Shown here one piece after another: positions 63,467-64,000 of a DNA stretch of 64,000 nucleotides (within the stretch, counting starts at the first letter, position 1; each line of letters begins with the position of its first letter). Source of the DNA: Chitinophagaceae bacterium. GTDB taxonomy: Bacteria > Bacteroidota > Bacteroidia > Chitinophagales > Chitinophagaceae. The notes beneath the pieces are model-generated. The model was not told the DNA's origin. It was given only the letters and a program-made list of their open reading frames with translations, and searched no databases. The translations under genes were made by a program, and so were the position numbers. The stretch covers positions 868,001 to 932,000 of the forward strand of contig JADKJC010000001.1 of NCBI GenBank assembly GCA_016722465.1, written 5' to 3'.

Positions 63467-63880
63467 TTAAAAATCATCATCTTCATCATCAAAGCCACTA
63501 CCAGCATCATCAAATCCAAGATCCTTAAAGTCATCATCTAACTTAAAGTCATCCTCTTCCTCTTTAGCTGGCTTTTTACCTGCAGGCTTTTTTACTTTTG
63601 ATTTTGGCAAATCAAATTCATCAAAATCAGGATCCCAGTCATCGTCTTCTTCAGTCTTTTCCCAATCATCCTCTACCTCAACATCATCATCGTCGTCATC
63701 ATCACTGCCCTTCTTTGAAGAAGCCTTTGCTTTCTTTGCAGGCTTTACATCCTCTTCAATATCGTCATCATCCTCCTCTAAATCCTTTTTGGGTTTGGAA
63801 GATACTTTTGCAGTTGATTTCTTTACTTCACCATCTGCTTTAGGAGTTGTTGTTTTTCCTTTGGTTGGTTTTGCAGCCAT
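63467..63880 (-). CDS. Highly acidic, Lys/Asp-rich low-complexity protein
   Basis: 137 residues, mostly disordered: a Lys/Thr/Ser-rich N-terminus, then Asp/Glu blocks (EEDDDDIEED, DDDDDDDVEVEDDW) alternating with Lys/Ala stretches (KPAKKAKASSKK, KKPAGKKPAKEEE), ending in GFDDEDDDF. It resembles small acidic hypothetical proteins common in Bacteroidota. DNA mimicry, chaperone-like or nucleoid roles are guesses. It is 39 bases upstream of pabB on the same strand. Confidence 0.65.
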   Translation of the reverse strand: MAAKPTKGKTTTPKADGEVKKSTAKVSSKPKKDLEEDDDDIEEDVKPAKKAKASSKKGSDDDDDDDVEVEDDWEKTEEDDDWDPDFDEFDLPKSKVKKPAGKKPAKEEEDDFKLDDDFKDLGFDDAGSGFDDEDDDF

Positions 63881-64000
63881 AAAAAAAATTATATTGTAAA
63901 ATTTCTTAGAGATTTTTAATTAGCCAAATAATTCCTGATCTTTTTTTGCGAACCGGCTATTCTGCCACCACAATTTGATCTCTGCCCGGACCATTACTGA
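63881..64000. other. Window edge; possible 3' end of a minus-strand gene
   Basis: On the minus strand one frame is open from the edge to a stop at 63920 (ending KKDQELFG) and another to 63957 (ending PGRDQIVVAE). Either could be the C-terminus of a gene beginning outside the window. Not identifiable from so little sequence. Confidence 0.25.

Noticed and set aside
63467..63880. Plus-strand reading frame rich in His, Leu and Pro
   Set aside because: It is the antisense of the acidic low-complexity gene; codon periodicity and the clean start and stop favour the minus-strand protein.

Overview
The window looks like a chromosomal segment of a Bacteroidota bacterium, most likely a Chitinophagaceae-type member of the Chitinophagales. 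This rests on the gene repertoire (AsmA-like giant protein, WG-repeat secreted proteins, class II ribonucleotide reductase with a C-terminal zinc ribbon, single-chain GlyRS, LytS/LytR pair), on genes that mostly lack strong Shine-Dalgarno sequences and sometimes carry TAnnTTTG-like -7 boxes, and on several families of short GC-rich palindromes between genes. No rRNA, tRNA, CRISPR array, prophage or insertion sequence was recognised.

Layout. 0-6.3 kb: an AsmA-like envelope protein and three secreted proteins, two of them made of WG repeats. 6.6-13.1 kb: housekeeping genes (nrdJ, dtd, a MazG-like pyrophosphohydrolase, a small lipoprotein, glyS). 13.3-38.2 kb: a dense anaerobic or fermentative metabolism island. 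It holds an NAD(P)H-linked GltD-like iron-sulfur flavoprotein overlapping pyruvate:ferredoxin oxidoreductase, a dihydroorotate dehydrogenase-like protein lacking the usual catalytic motif, a U32 protein with its own ferredoxin, an unrecognised TIM-barrel-like protein, tandem tyrosine phenol-lyase and tryptophanase genes, a four-subunit 2-oxoacid:ferredoxin oxidoreductase (korDABC) ending in a hydrogenase maturation protease, a complete HoxEFUYH-type bidirectional NAD-linked [NiFe]-hydrogenase, and pyruvate phosphate dikinase. 38.4-50.5 kb: an 11-gene complex I operon in the order nuoA-B-C-D-H-I-J-K-L-M-N that lacks nuoE, nuoF and nuoG, preceded on the same strand by a frameshifted ferredoxin-NADP reductase-like gene. 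50.6-64 kb: LytR/LytS regulators, an NAD(P)-binding oxidoreductase, a MarR/NmrA-like pair with matching operators, ruvB, DinB-like, a secreted amidohydrolase, a CHASE3/PAS histidine kinase (split by a one-base frameshift) with its NarL-type regulator, pabB and a highly acidic small protein.

How the genes may work together (inference): tryptophanase and tyrosine phenol-lyase turn Trp and Tyr into pyruvate, ammonia and indole or phenol. PFOR and Kor oxidise 2-oxoacids and reduce ferredoxin. The hydrogenase exchanges electrons between NAD(P)H and H2. PPDK links pyruvate to PEP. A complex I without its NADH-oxidising module could take electrons from reduced ferredoxin, or from a borrowed diaphorase such as HoxEFU, and pump ions.

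A second theme is repeat invasion. Most large spacers of the nuo operon carry a GC-rich palindrome of one family, and two copies appear to lie inside the 5' coding ends of nuoD and nuoB, adding short peptides. Two genes (the FNR-like gene and the histidine kinase) are broken by frameshifts that may be real or may be assembly errors.
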